The notes under the pieces were generated by a model. That model did no database searches. It was not told the origin of the DNA and saw only the letters and a program-made list of their open reading frames with translations. The position numbers and the translations under genes were made by a program. This document shows positions 1 to 6,250 of a stretch of DNA of 64,000 bases, piece after piece; the stretch's first letter is position 1; each line of letters starts with the position of its first letter. Source of the stretch: Aerococcaceae bacterium NML190073 (lineage in GTDB: Bacteria > Bacillota > Bacilli > Lactobacillales > Aerococcaceae); assembly GCA_026131555.1 (NCBI GenBank), contig JAMXJH010000003.1, positions 1-64,000 on the forward strand, in the 5' to 3' direction.

Positions 1-110
1 GATGATGGCAAGAAGGGCACACCTGTATCCATCCCGAACACAGTAGTTAAGCTTCTTAGCGCCGATGGTAGTTGGACCTTTGGTCCTGTGAGAGTAGGAC
101 GTTGCCATGC
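1..110 (+). rRNA. rrf: 5S ribosomal RNA (5' end outside window)
   Basis: The sequence matches the 5S rRNA pattern: CCCGAACACAG, then AGTTAAGC, GCGCCGATGGTAGT, and the 3' GTGAGAGTAGGACGTTGCC. By comparison with the Bacillus 5S gene about six bases are missing at the 5' end. It is followed directly by tRNA genes, so this is the end of an rRNA operon. Confidence 0.93.
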
Positions 111-126
111 AGGGTGTTTATCTGAT

Positions 127-199
127 TCCGCAATAGCTCAGCTGGCAGAGCGCATGACTGTTAATCATGATGTCGTAGGTTCGAGCCCTACTTGCGGAG
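127..199 (+). tRNA. tRNA-Asn (GTT)
   Basis: A 7-bp acceptor stem (TCCGCAA/TTGCGGA) closes a cloverleaf with anticodon loop CTGTTAA and T arm GGTTCGAGCCC. The discriminator is G. No CCA is encoded. First of twelve tRNAs after 5S rRNA. Confidence 0.96.
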
Positions 200-211
200 T
201 ATGGTTAGATT

Positions 212-301
212 GGAGAGTTGTCCGAGCTGGCCGAAGGAGCACGATTGGAAATCGTGTAGGCGGGTAACACTGTCTCATGGGTTCGAATCCCATACTCTCC
301 G
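212..301 (+). tRNA. tRNA-Ser (GGA)
   Basis: Class II tRNA of 90 nt with a long variable arm. Acceptor stem GGAGAGT/ACTCTCC, discriminator G, anticodon loop TTGGAAA. Confidence 0.96.
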
Positions 302-313
302 TAATAAGACAAA

Positions 314-385
314 GGTCCGTTGGTCAAGTGGTTAAGACACCGCCCTTTCACGGCGGTAACACGGGTTCGAATCCCGTACGGATCA
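314..385 (+). tRNA. tRNA-Glu (TTC)
   Basis: Acceptor stem GGTCCGT/ACGGATC (with a G-T pair), anticodon loop CTTTCAC, T arm GGGTTCGAATCCC, discriminator A. Confidence 0.96.
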
Positions 386-404
386 TCAATTGAAGAGATA
401 ATCA

Positions 405-477
405 GGAGGTTTAGCTCAGCTGGGAGAGCATCTGCCTTACAAGCAGAGGGTCAGCGGTTCGATCCCGTTAACCTCCA
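405..477 (+). tRNA. tRNA-Val (TAC)
   Basis: Acceptor stem GGAGGTT/AACCTCC, D arm TAGCTCAGCTGGGAGAGCA, anticodon loop CTTACAA, discriminator A. Confidence 0.96.
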
Positions 478-483
478 TTAAGT

Positions 484-556
484 GGTTCCGTGGTGTAGGG
501 GTTAACATGCCTGCCTGTCACGCAGGAGATCGCGGGTTCAAATCCCGTCGGGACCG
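484..556 (+). tRNA. tRNA-Asp (GTC)
   Basis: Acceptor stem GGTTCCG/CGGGACC, anticodon loop CTGTCAC, discriminator G, which is the identity base for Asp. Confidence 0.96.
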
Positions 557-568
557 TTAAGAGAATAA

Positions 569-641
569 GGCTTGGTAGCTCAGTTGGTAGAGCATTTGAT
601 TGAAGCTCAAAGTGTCGGCGGTTCGATTCCGTCCCAAGCCA
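569..641 (+). tRNA. tRNA-Phe (GAA)
   Basis: Acceptor stem GGCTTGG/CCAAGCC, anticodon loop TTGAAGC inside stem TTTGA/TCAAA, discriminator A. Confidence 0.96.
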
Positions 642-643
642 TC

Positions 644-724
644 GGAGGGATAGCGAAGTGGCTAAACGCGGCGGACTGTAAATCCGCTCCTTAGGGTTCG
701 GCAGTTCGAATCTGCCTCCCTCCA
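644..724 (+). tRNA. tRNA-Tyr (GTA)
   Basis: Class II tRNA of 81 nt, as usual for bacterial Tyr. Acceptor stem GGAGGGA/TCCCTCC, anticodon loop CTGTAAA, discriminator A. Only two bases separate it from tRNA-Phe. Confidence 0.96.
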
Positions 725-758
725 TCGTAAGGAATAAGAACGTTTTACTAGCGAAGAA

Positions 759-829
759 AGGGACATAGTTTAACGGTAGAACAACGGTCTCCAAAACCGT
801 TAGTGTGGGTTCGATTCCTACTGTCCCTG
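759..829 (+). tRNA. tRNA-Trp (CCA)
   Basis: Acceptor stem AGGGACA/TGTCCCT, anticodon loop CTCCAAA, discriminator G. Confidence 0.96.
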
Positions 830-842
830 TAGGTGTTAAAAT

Positions 843-916
843 GGCGATCGTGGCGAAGTGGTTAACGCATCGGTTTGTGGCACCGACATTCGGGGGTTCG
901 ATTCCCCTCGTTCGCC
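843..916 (+). tRNA. tRNA-His (GTG)
   Basis: Anticodon loop TTGTGGC. The acceptor stem has eight positions including the His-specific extra G at the 5' end (G-1) paired with C73. One acceptor position shows a T-T mismatch (848 against 911). The rest of the cloverleaf is regular. Confidence 0.93.
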
Positions 917-932
917 TTTGATTTGATACTAT

Positions 933-1004
933 TGGGGTATAGCCAAGCGGTAAGGCAACGGACTTTGACTCCGTCATTCGTTGGTTCGAATCCAGCTACC
1001 CCAG
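933..1004 (+). tRNA. tRNA-Gln (TTG)
   Basis: Acceptor stem TGGGGTA/TACCCCA, anticodon loop CTTTGAC, discriminator G. Confidence 0.96.
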
Positions 1005-1027
1005 TTTTTTTAAGAAAGAGAGAAGAT

Positions 1028-1099
1028 GGCGGTATAGCCAAGTGGTAAGGCATGGGTCTGCAAAACCTTGATTCACCGGTTCAAATCCGGTTACCGCCT
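1028..1099 (+). tRNA. tRNA-Cys (GCA)
   Basis: Acceptor stem GGCGGTA/TACCGCC, anticodon loop CTGCAAA, discriminator T, which is the Cys identity base. Confidence 0.95.
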
Positions 1100-1110
1100 T
1101 CCATCAGAAT

Positions 1111-1194
1111 GCCGGCGTGGCGGAATTGGCAGACGCGCTGGACTCAAAATCCAGTGCCCGCGAGGGCGTATCGGTTCGACCCCGATCGCCGGTA
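1111..1194 (+). tRNA. tRNA-Leu (CAA), prophage attachment target
   Basis: Class II tRNA of 84 nt with acceptor stem GCCGGCG/CGCCGGT, anticodon loop CTCAAAA and discriminator A. Its last eleven bases lie inside the 12-bp repeat that recurs at 39032. The prophage therefore entered at the 3' end of this gene and left it intact. Confidence 0.95.
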
Positions 1195-1195
1195 T
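1184..1195 (+). repeat. attL core (12-bp direct repeat)
   Basis: GATCGCCGGTAT, formed by the end of the tRNA-Leu T arm and acceptor stem plus one base. An identical copy lies at 39032-39043. Confidence 0.85.
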
Positions 1196-1230
1196 TAGTC
1201 GCTTAGAAATAAGCGGAAAGCTACAAAGAG

Positions 1231-1273
1231 AAAAGAGCAAGAATGTTGATTTAACAGCGTTCTTGCTCTTTTT
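1231..1273. terminator. Phage-supplied terminator after tRNA-Leu
   Basis: A 13-bp perfect stem (AAAAGAGCAAGAA / TTCTTGCTCTTTT) is followed by T residues on the plus strand. On the minus strand it is followed by TTTTCTCTTT, so it can also end the leftward integrase transcript. It lies inside the element, so it replaces the displaced host terminator for the tRNA operon. Confidence 0.8.
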
Positions 1274-1318
1274 GAGTTTTATTGATAGGGAAATAATCGG
1301 AAATATTTGGGGTTCTCA

Positions 1319-1336
1319 GTTGCACAAAAGTTGCAC
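1319..1336 (+). repeat. 18-bp repeat next to integrase 1 (possible arm-type site)
   Basis: GTTGCACAAAAGTTGCAC contains two TTGCAC half-sites. It starts about 125 bp inside attL, just past the integrase stop codon. The same 18 bp occur at 38962 near attR. Identical repeats on both sides of an attachment site are typical of integrase arm-type binding sites; this role is inferred. Confidence 0.6.
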
Positions 1337-1337
1337 T

Positions 1338-2501
1338 TTATAATAATGCTTGTTGATAGAGCGACTCAGAGAGTGAGTTCAGCTCTTTATCTTCTAGCTG
1401 CTCAATCTCATCTAACACATGATTATATGTTTCCATAGTGGTCAACACGTTTTCATGACCGGCACGTCTACTGACGTACTTCAAATTCTTTTTGTTGTAG
1501 AGCAGCCAAGTGATATGCGTATGTCTCAAATTGTGATGCGTAAACTTTTCATTGTCTATCTTTGCCATCGATAACAATTTGCGAACTGATATATTAATTG
1601 TCGCATTGGAGTATGGGGTTCGCTTATGGTCAATGAATACCAAATTCTTATGATATATCCCATTCTTCATCTGCCACTCTTTTAATTGCATGAGTAGCTT
1701 TAGTGTAAATTTATCAAGCTGTATTGTTCGATTAGAAGCAGCGTTTTTTGTTGTGCTGAAGTCTTTCGTTTTATGATTCCACGTTTTGTTGATGGTAATC
1801 TTGCCATCCCAATATACGCAATCCCAAGTCAAGCCGCTATTTTCGCTGAAACGTGGACCGTACGCTAAAGATACAATGTTGAATAAATCCGGGATGTTAG
1901 GATTGTCTTTATCGTACATCGATAAGAATGCTTTTTGAAAGGCTATCATTTGCTTTTCGCTTAGTGCGTATAGTCTAGCTTTTCTATCCGTAATTGTGCC
2001 AACGCTTCTGACTTCCTCAGCCGGATTAAATCGAATATATCCCTTTTTTACAGCTTTCTTCAAGCAGGCACGACAATGAATATTTACCTTATCTACAGTT
2101 TCTTTGTTATGCGGCTTATCAATATAATTGCCAAGTTCGTCTTTTGTGCCGAAAGCATACCAATTTATAAATTGTTGATAGCGTTCTTCTGTTAAGTCTT
2201 TTAGTAAGAGATTGCCGAAGTATTGCTCAGCAATCTTAATTGATAATTCATAATTATTCTTAGTCTTAGCGGATATGGTATGTTTCTTGTAAGTTTCATA
2301 CCAAGTACGCAAATAGGATACAAAAGGAGTATTTGCCCCCATTGGATTATCGCCACTTTCTAGCGATACTTCCATGACCCTTGCCCATGATTCAGCTTCT
2401 GCTTTCGTCTTAAACGTCTTTGAAGTCTGTTTCAATCCATCTGCTGATCGTTGAGATACTCTCGCAAGCCATTTTTTACCTCGCTTTTTGATATATGCCA
2501 T
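1338..2501 (-). CDS. int: Tyrosine site-specific integrase 1
   Basis: A full-length phage integrase (387 aa) that would recombine attP with the tRNA-Leu site. Residues 1-50 resemble the AP2-like arm-binding domain, with a motif of aromatic and basic residues around KKWLARVSQ. A core-binding helical region follows at about 55-165. The catalytic residues are visible: R217, a probable K252, H323-x-x-R326, H349 and the nucleophile Y359. A GGAGG ribosome site lies 8 bp before the ATG. It is transcribed toward attL and is the leftmost prophage gene, the standard place for int. A second complete integrase at the other end raises the question of which one acts. Confidence 0.93.
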   Translation of the reverse strand: MAYIKKRGKKWLARVSQRSADGLKQTSKTFKTKAEAESWARVMEVSLESGDNPMGANTPFVSYLRTWYETYKKHTISAKTKNNYELSIKIAEQYFGNLLLKDLTEERYQQFINWYAFGTKDELGNYIDKPHNKETVDKVNIHCRACLKKAVKKGYIRFNPAEEVRSVGTITDRKARLYALSEKQMIAFQKAFLSMYDKDNPNIPDLFNIVSLAYGPRFSENSGLTWDCVYWDGKITINKTWNHKTKDFSTTKNAASNRTIQLDKFTLKLLMQLKEWQMKNGIYHKNLVFIDHKRTPYSNATINISVRKLLSMAKIDNEKFTHHNLRHTHITWLLYNKKNLKYVSRRAGHENVLTTMETYNHVLDEIEQLEDKELNSLSESLYQQALL

Positions 2502-2570
2502 TCTATATACCTCCTACTTATGGTATAATAGGGTATGACAAAGAGCCCTATTATCCAAGGGATTCTGTCG

Positions 2571-2606
2571 CCTCATACTGCGCTTTGGTCGGTGTTTAGT
2601 ATGAGG
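2571..2606. other. Hairpin upstream of integrase 1
   Basis: A 9-bp perfect stem (CCTCATACT/AGTATGAGG) with an 18-nt loop. Read on the plus strand it is followed by CATTTTTG, so it could be a rightward terminator, but no rightward gene reaches it. The loop loosely resembles those of the hairpins at 6152 and 37477. On the minus strand a 31-codon frame (2609 to 2514) runs through it but has no clear ribosome site. Confidence 0.45.
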
Positions 2607-2619
2607 CATTTTTGTGTTT

Positions 2620-3123
2620 CTAGTAGTCTACTCTAATTTTTTGGTAAATCGCATCAATTTCTATTGGACCTTTACCATGAATTGAAGCATAGTAATATTT
2701 CATTGCGATAACCCTATTAGCCAGCCATTCCATATCATAGTCCATCGCTTTGTTTTGCATTGCAGCTGCTGATTTCAAGTAATCATTGTAATCATCATTG
2801 AACTTTTGATACAAGTCATCTATTTCTGCAATTAGTGAATCTACAGTATCTGCCATCGTGGGCACTATAACTTTCAACTCTTCTATGTCTTTCTTTCTAG
2901 CGATAACAGCTAATTGGAAATCAGTGTTAAAAGTATTCCATGCACTTTCTAGCAACATTCCGTCTAATACTTTTACGTCTTTAACTCCATCATCTAGCAT
3001 TTTGAAAAACAACTCAGAATCTGAAATAGCCTTTTTCTGCTCAATGCTTAATTCATAAGCGTGAGCAGTTGTAGTGCTAAGAGTGAAAAATAATAGCAAT
3101 GCGATAATGATTTTTTTGAACAT
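2620..3123 (-). CDS. Secreted protein of unknown function (lysogeny region)
   Basis: A 167-aa protein. The ATG at 3123 follows AAAGGAGAG and gives a typical signal peptide: positive MFKK, a hydrophobic run, then a likely cleavage after A-H-A at about residue 21. The mature part is mostly helical and charged, with no cysteines and no recognised domain. An upstream in-frame start would add eleven residues but has no ribosome site. It lies between int and the repressor gene on the same strand, so it could be expressed from the prophage as a lysogenic conversion factor; that role is an inference from position and the export signal. Confidence 0.7.
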   Translation of the reverse strand: MFKKIIIALLLFFTLSTTTAHAYELSIEQKKAISDSELFFKMLDDGVKDVKVLDGMLLESAWNTFNTDFQLAVIARKKDIEELKVIVPTMADTVDSLIAEIDDLYQKFNDDYNDYLKSAAAMQNKAMDYDMEWLANRVIAMKYYYASIHGKGPIEIDAIYQKIRVDY

Positions 3124-3139
3124 GTTTATCTCTCCTTTG

Positions 3140-3658
3140 TTATTCAAGCTCATCAATAAATTTAATAATACTTGCTTCTTCTTCAGATGATTTTCCTACA
3201 GCTTTAGCAAAAGCAATTTTTATATCTCTAAAATTATTTGCTAATTGCACCTTTTCATCTTCTTTATTTAGCTTGATTTCTTTTCGTAGAATTGCGACTG
3301 TATCAGAAATTGTTTTTTCAATCGTAGCCAATTCATCTTTAAGAGATTTAATTTCTTTTTCAAATTCTTTTTTGTATTTCCCGGAAAATTCTAATGATTC
3401 TTCAAAGTCTTTTATATCTGATTCGTAACCCTTTTTTATAAAGTGCTGAATTCTACTAGATATTGCTAGAGCAAATCCTTGCCTAGCAAATTCATCTTTG
3501 TTTTCTAGGTTTTCGATATATGTGTTCATATTTTTGAAATTTCTTTCAGTGCGTTCAAGTGCATATTCAACATCGTTACTAAATGTTTGTTCTGCATAAG
3601 CGTTGAAAGCAAAACAAAACAGCATACAAATAATTGGTGTAATAATTCTAATTTTCAT
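3140..3658 (-). CDS. Secreted coiled-coil protein of unknown function
   Basis: A 172-aa protein that starts with a signal peptide (MKIRIITPIICMLF, cleavage probably after A-Y-A at about residue 22). The mature part is dominated by charged heptad-like helices, especially residues 85-140, which predicts a coiled coil. There is no recognised domain. It lies 16 bp upstream of the other secreted gene and just downstream of the repressor gene, all leftward, so the three may share the lysogenic transcript. The two secreted proteins have similar length and helical character, but I see no clear sequence identity between them. Confidence 0.7.
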   Translation of the reverse strand: MKIRIITPIICMLFCFAFNAYAEQTFSNDVEYALERTERNFKNMNTYIENLENKDEFARQGFALAISSRIQHFIKKGYESDIKDFEESLEFSGKYKKEFEKEIKSLKDELATIEKTISDTVAILRKEIKLNKEDEKVQLANNFRDIKIAFAKAVGKSSEEEASIIKFIDELE

Positions 3659-3667
3659 AATTCACCT

Positions 3668-4456
3668 CTAAAGTACAACTGTACCAATAACGTCTACTCT
3701 ATCAAACTCAGTCAATTCAATATCATCGTAGTCTTTATTAAGTGAAATAAGTTTAACGCTTGAATAATCTTTATACAATTTCTTCAAAAATGCTTGTCCG
3801 TTTACAACAAACACCCCAATTTGACCATGACGAACTTCAGTAGTGCGATTAACAAATATAATTTGTTCGTTCTGGAAAAGTGGATACATACTATCACCGA
3901 ATACTTTCAGCGCAATATCGTGTTCAGGTACTGGACTAGGACATGAAACAACTTCTATAATTTCATCAAATAGTTCTACACCAGTTCCGGCACTAACTAC
4001 ACCATAAACGTCAACATTTTCTTCATCTGTCTGATATTGTGCATATAATTCTCTAACTTCATTGATTGATATGATTTTTTTGTTTGCTTCAACTTGTTCT
4101 GCTAATTGTTCTTCAGCGAAATGGTACACACGGGATTGTCGCTCTTTAGTAAGTAAGGTGTAAACATTTATGATATTATTTACTTCTTCTGTTCGTTCTT
4201 CATCGTCTACTCTTTCTTTTGAAACATCAAAACCCATCAACCACGCTTCATTAACATTCAATGTTTTCGCTAATAGATATATTCTGTCTTGATCAGGAGA
4301 TTGCACGCCGTTAACATACTGAGATAATGCGCTTTTGCTCATTTTAATTCCTAATTGTTTTTGAAAAGGTAAAGATAAATTGAGTATATCTACTTGCTTC
4401 AACGAACGTTCAGACAATAATAATTTCAGACGTTGCGCTGTTGTCGCTATCTTCAT
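3668..4456 (-). CDS. Phage repressor, CI/LexA-like with S24 peptidase domain
   Basis: The repressor (262 aa) holds the prophage silent. The start at 4456 (MKIATTAQRL) follows AAGGAG; a longer frame runs back into the operator region and is rejected. The N-terminal helix-turn-helix spans about 1-70, with SKSALSQYVNG in the recognition area. The C-terminal S24 self-cleavage domain has the scissile pair A156-G157 (in VSAGTG), the catalytic S189 in FGDSMYP and a lysine at K225 in FLKKL. DNA damage and RecA should trigger autocleavage and induction, as in this family. It is transcribed away from the cro-like gene across a shared operator region. Confidence 0.93.
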   Translation of the reverse strand: MKIATTAQRLKLLLSERSLKQVDILNLSLPFQKQLGIKMSKSALSQYVNGVQSPDQDRIYLLAKTLNVNEAWLMGFDVSKERVDDEERTEEVNNIINVYTLLTKERQSRVYHFAEEQLAEQVEANKKIISINEVRELYAQYQTDEENVDVYGVVSAGTGVELFDEIIEVVSCPSPVPEHDIALKVFGDSMYPLFQNEQIIFVNRTTEVRHGQIGVFVVNGQAFLKKLYKDYSSVKLISLNKDYDDIELTEFDRVDVIGTVVL

Positions 4457-4517
4457 AATAAAACTCCTTTCTTGATATACATTATAATCTTTACTGAACA
4501 AAAGTTCAACAAAAAAG

Positions 4518-4598
4518 TTCATGTTTCGTGAACTTAACTGTTGACAACCTGAAATCATCAGTGTAAGATAGAGACAACAAAAGTTCATGAACGTGAAC
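4518..4598. promoter_or_regulatory. Operators and rightward early promoter of the genetic switch
   Basis: Two dyad operators lie between the repressor and cro-like genes: GTTCATGTTTCGTGAAC (4518-4534) and GTTCATGAACGTGAAC (4583-4598). Between them is a rightward promoter with TTGACA near 4542 and TAAGAT about 17 bp on. A third, perfect copy (GTTCACGAACGTGAAC) is at 4833-4848 inside the cro-like gene. Half-site: GTTCAC. The arrangement is that of a lambdoid-type switch. Confidence 0.8.
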
Positions 4599-4622
4599 AA
4601 AAAAAGAGAAAGGAGGATTAAA

Positions 4623-4862
4623 ATGAGTTACGATTATTCTAAATTGATGGGGCGAATCGTTGAAAAATGTGGAACGCAATATAATTTTGCGATTGCAATG
4701 GGATTGTCTGAACGAACAATTTCTTTAAAATTGAACGGCAAAGTTTCGTGGAAAGATGATGAAATGTTAAAAGCTACTCAGATTCTATCTATTGATATTA
4801 AAGATATCCCAAAATATTTTTTTGCAGCTAAAGTTCACGAACGTGAACAAAAAGCGGTGTAA
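4623..4862 (+). CDS. Cro-like phage regulator (DUF739-like)
   Basis: A 79-aa DNA-binding protein and first gene of the rightward early operon. The start at 4623 follows AAAGGAGG; an in-frame ATG twelve codons earlier lies inside an operator and has no ribosome site. The sequence LMGRIVEKCGTQYNFAIAMG followed by SERTISLKLNGK has the spacing of a helix-turn-helix and resembles the small Cro-type proteins of Gram-positive phages. It should compete with the repressor for the GTTCAC operators. The last codons themselves contain operator 3, so its own 3' end is a binding site. Confidence 0.85.
   Translation: MSYDYSKLMGRIVEKCGTQYNFAIAMGLSERTISLKLNGKVSWKDDEMLKATQILSIDIKDIPKYFFAAKVHEREQKAV
4833..4848. 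promoter_or_regulatory. Operator 3 inside the cro-like gene
   Basis: GTTCACGAACGTGAAC, half-sites GTTCAC/GTGAAC with a 4-bp spacer. It differs from the 4583 site by one base and lies 250 bp further downstream, within coding sequence for K-V-H-E-R-E. A bound repressor here could act as a roadblock or through looping. Confidence 0.7.
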
Positions 4863-4890
4863 GACATTGCTGTTAGAAAGGAGAGTAATT

Positions 4891-5202
4891 ATGACATTAG
4901 CAAGTATCGCCGAAATGCTCATCAAGCAAGAAGAGATACACAAGCTAGAGCTACAAGAGCTAGAAGCAAAGTATCAAGCTGAGATTGAGCTGTACGGTTA
5001 CGCAAGCATGAAATGGATGCTTGAATATTGCGACTTAAGTTGTGAGAAGAAGCTGAAGAGATGCTTGCTCTTTCCATTCCGTAATGAGCTTGAAAGGGGG
5101 ATAGTCGTATATGCTGACGTGGCGGGCAAATGGAAAGCGCACAAAAAGCTGTTTCATAACTGGATGTTAAAAAACAGCGATCGAATTGATTGGTCGCTAT
5201 AA
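4891..5202 (+). CDS. Hypothetical early phage protein
   Basis: A 103-aa protein whose ATG at 4891 follows AAAGGAGAG. Residues 1-40 are a charged helix rich in E, Q, K and L that could form a coiled coil. The C-terminal half contains several tryptophans and a basic patch. I do not recognise the family. It is in the early operon between the cro-like gene and small membrane genes, so it probably acts early in lytic growth. Confidence 0.7.
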   Translation: MTLASIAEMLIKQEEIHKLELQELEAKYQAEIELYGYASMKWMLEYCDLSCEKKLKRCLLFPFRNELERGIVVYADVAGKWKAHKKLFHNWMLKNSDRIDWSL

Positions 5203-5217
5203 GAAAGGAGAATGTAA

Positions 5218-5487
5218 ATGCAAGCAGCAATATCATTTAGAAATTGGTTGTTTAAGAACTACAAGCTGACAGTTACAGATAGTGAGTTTATTGAAAATGA
5301 AGAAAAATACGTTGCAGCGTATCAGAGATATAGAATAAATCACTATGAGTTGATGGCTGAAGAGTACGAAGACTATAACACTTTATCATTTCGTATCGGC
5401 GTGTTGGTTGGAGCGGGAATTATAGCGTTGTTATGGATGTTTATTGCATGGGTTACACCGATGCTGGAAGGAGTGAGGGCATGGTAA
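5218..5487 (+). CDS. Small membrane protein, early region
   Basis: An 89-aa protein with a strong ribosome site (AAAGGAG). Residues 1-55 are charged with many tyrosines. A single transmembrane segment lies at about 57-80 (IGVLVGAGIIALLWMFIAW). Function unknown. Its stop codon overlaps the next start in ATGGTAA. Confidence 0.7.
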   Translation: MQAAISFRNWLFKNYKLTVTDSEFIENEEKYVAAYQRYRINHYELMAEEYEDYNTLSFRIGVLVGAGIIALLWMFIAWVTPMLEGVRAW

Positions 5488-5660
5488 ATTTATTGATTGC
5501 GAAGATTAAAAAATGTACGACAACAGAAGAACTGGATGCGCTAAGAGTATCTGTATCAGAAGCGTATCGCAAGTGTAGTGAAGAAGATGCTATGAAAGTT
5601 AGAAGAGCCTACAACAAACAAAAAGGTTCAGTAAAGCGGAGAGGTGGGCGGAAGAAATGA
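5481..5660 (+). CDS. Small basic hypothetical protein
   Basis: A 59-aa protein starting at ATG 5481 after GGAAGGAGTGAGGGC, overlapping the previous gene by 7 bp. A helical N-terminal half with CTTTEELDALR is followed by a strongly basic tail ending in RRGGRKK, which suggests nucleic acid contact. No family recognised. Translational coupling with both neighbours is likely. Confidence 0.65.
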   Translation: MVNLLIAKIKKCTTTEELDALRVSVSEAYRKCSEEDAMKVRRAYNKQKGSVKRRGGRKK

Positions 5661-5941
5661 TATTAAGGTTACTAGAAAGGGTCAGTAATCGACTAACTCA
5701 TTGGGATTTTTGCGGTGAATACATTGAGTATTCAGTATCAGATATTGTTGTAGCATTGAGCGCTATGACATACGGCTTTTGTATAGGTATCTATTCAAAT
5801 GGCGCGGCTATGCTTGAGATTAGACTGTATAAGTATGACGAAGCAACTGTAGTCAATCATTGCAGATTGATGGAGCTAATTGTGAGATTAGCAAGTGGAA
5901 ACTTAGATAAATTAATTAAAGAATTGGAGCGATTGAAATGA
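5657..5941 (+). CDS. Hypothetical early phage protein
   Basis: A 94-aa protein whose ATG overlaps the preceding stop (AATGA). It has mixed helical and strand content and a C-terminal leucine-rich helix (NLDKLIKELERLK). No motif or family is recognised. It is placed in a tightly overlapping string of small early genes. Confidence 0.65.
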   Translation: MILRLLERVSNRLTHWDFCGEYIEYSVSDIVVALSAMTYGFCIGIYSNGAAMLEIRLYKYDEATVVNHCRLMELIVRLASGNLDKLIKELERLK

Positions 5942-6147
5942 TTAAAGTTATGAAAGAATTTACAGAATTAAGCGAGAAAGCGCAAAAGTATGTATTGGCT
6001 AAAGCAGGTCAAATGTTTAGACGTGCAGGAATTGAACCCACAGAGACAAGCTTGTTGGAAGAAGCGAATAAGTGTTTGTATGATGTGAATGGATGTTTTG
6101 AGTGCTACAAGGACGGAGAAGAGTGCAGCTTGTTTGTGACTGCATAA
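5938..6147 (+). CDS. Small cysteine-containing hypothetical protein
   Basis: A 69-aa protein overlapping the previous gene by ATGA. The N-terminal part is helical (ELSEKAQKYVLAKAGQMF). The C-terminal part has four cysteines (C46, C53, C56 and C63 by count) that could bind a metal. Function unknown. It is the last gene before an intergenic region with two hairpins. Confidence 0.62.
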   Translation: MIKVMKEFTELSEKAQKYVLAKAGQMFRRAGIEPTETSLLEEANKCLYDVNGCFECYKDGEECSLFVTA

Positions 6148-6151
6148 AAAA

Positions 6152-6183
6152 TACACGACTTAGAGTTGGCGCTCAGTCGTGTA
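6152..6183 (+). ncRNA. Stem-loop A, possible structured RNA element
   Basis: A 9-bp perfect stem (TACACGACT/AGTCGTGTA) closes a 14-nt loop TAGAGTTGGCGCTC with an inner GAG/CTC pairing. There is no T-run of a terminator type directly after it. The loop resembles that of stem-loop B at 37477, which has GAGTTTGGCGACC. It lies in the gap before the replication genes. Its role as RNA is inferred. Confidence 0.45.
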
Positions 6184-6198
6184 CACAATCTAAATTTA

Positions 6199-6224
6199 TT
6201 TACATGGCTATTATACCATGTAAA
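6199..6224. repeat. 26-bp palindrome before the replication genes
   Basis: TTTACATGG and CCATGTAAA are perfect 9-bp inverted arms around CTATTATA. It may be an operator or part of an origin. It lies 27 bp before the replisome organizer gene. Confidence 0.55.
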
Positions 6225-6250
6225 GCGGATTAAGAAAAGAGGGAATTAAC

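Noticed and set aside
468-1053. Long reading frames on the minus strand across the tRNA genes
   Set aside because: They are the reverse side of a dense tRNA cluster; every stretch is explained by tRNA genes on the plus strand.
1068-1343. Reading frame of 91 codons overlapping tRNA-Cys and tRNA-Leu
   Set aside because: It runs through two tRNA genes, attL and a terminator and has no ribosome site.
2514-2609. 31-codon minus-strand frame (MPHTKHRPKRS) upstream of integrase 1
   Set aside because: There is no ribosome site before its ATG, and it is mostly the hairpin at 2571-2606. It ends just at the integrase ribosome site, so a leader peptide cannot be fully excluded.
3668-4600. Longer repressor reading frame starting at 4600
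   Set aside because: The first 48 codons would cross both operators and the early promoter; the ATG at 4456 has a proper ribosome site and matches the family start.
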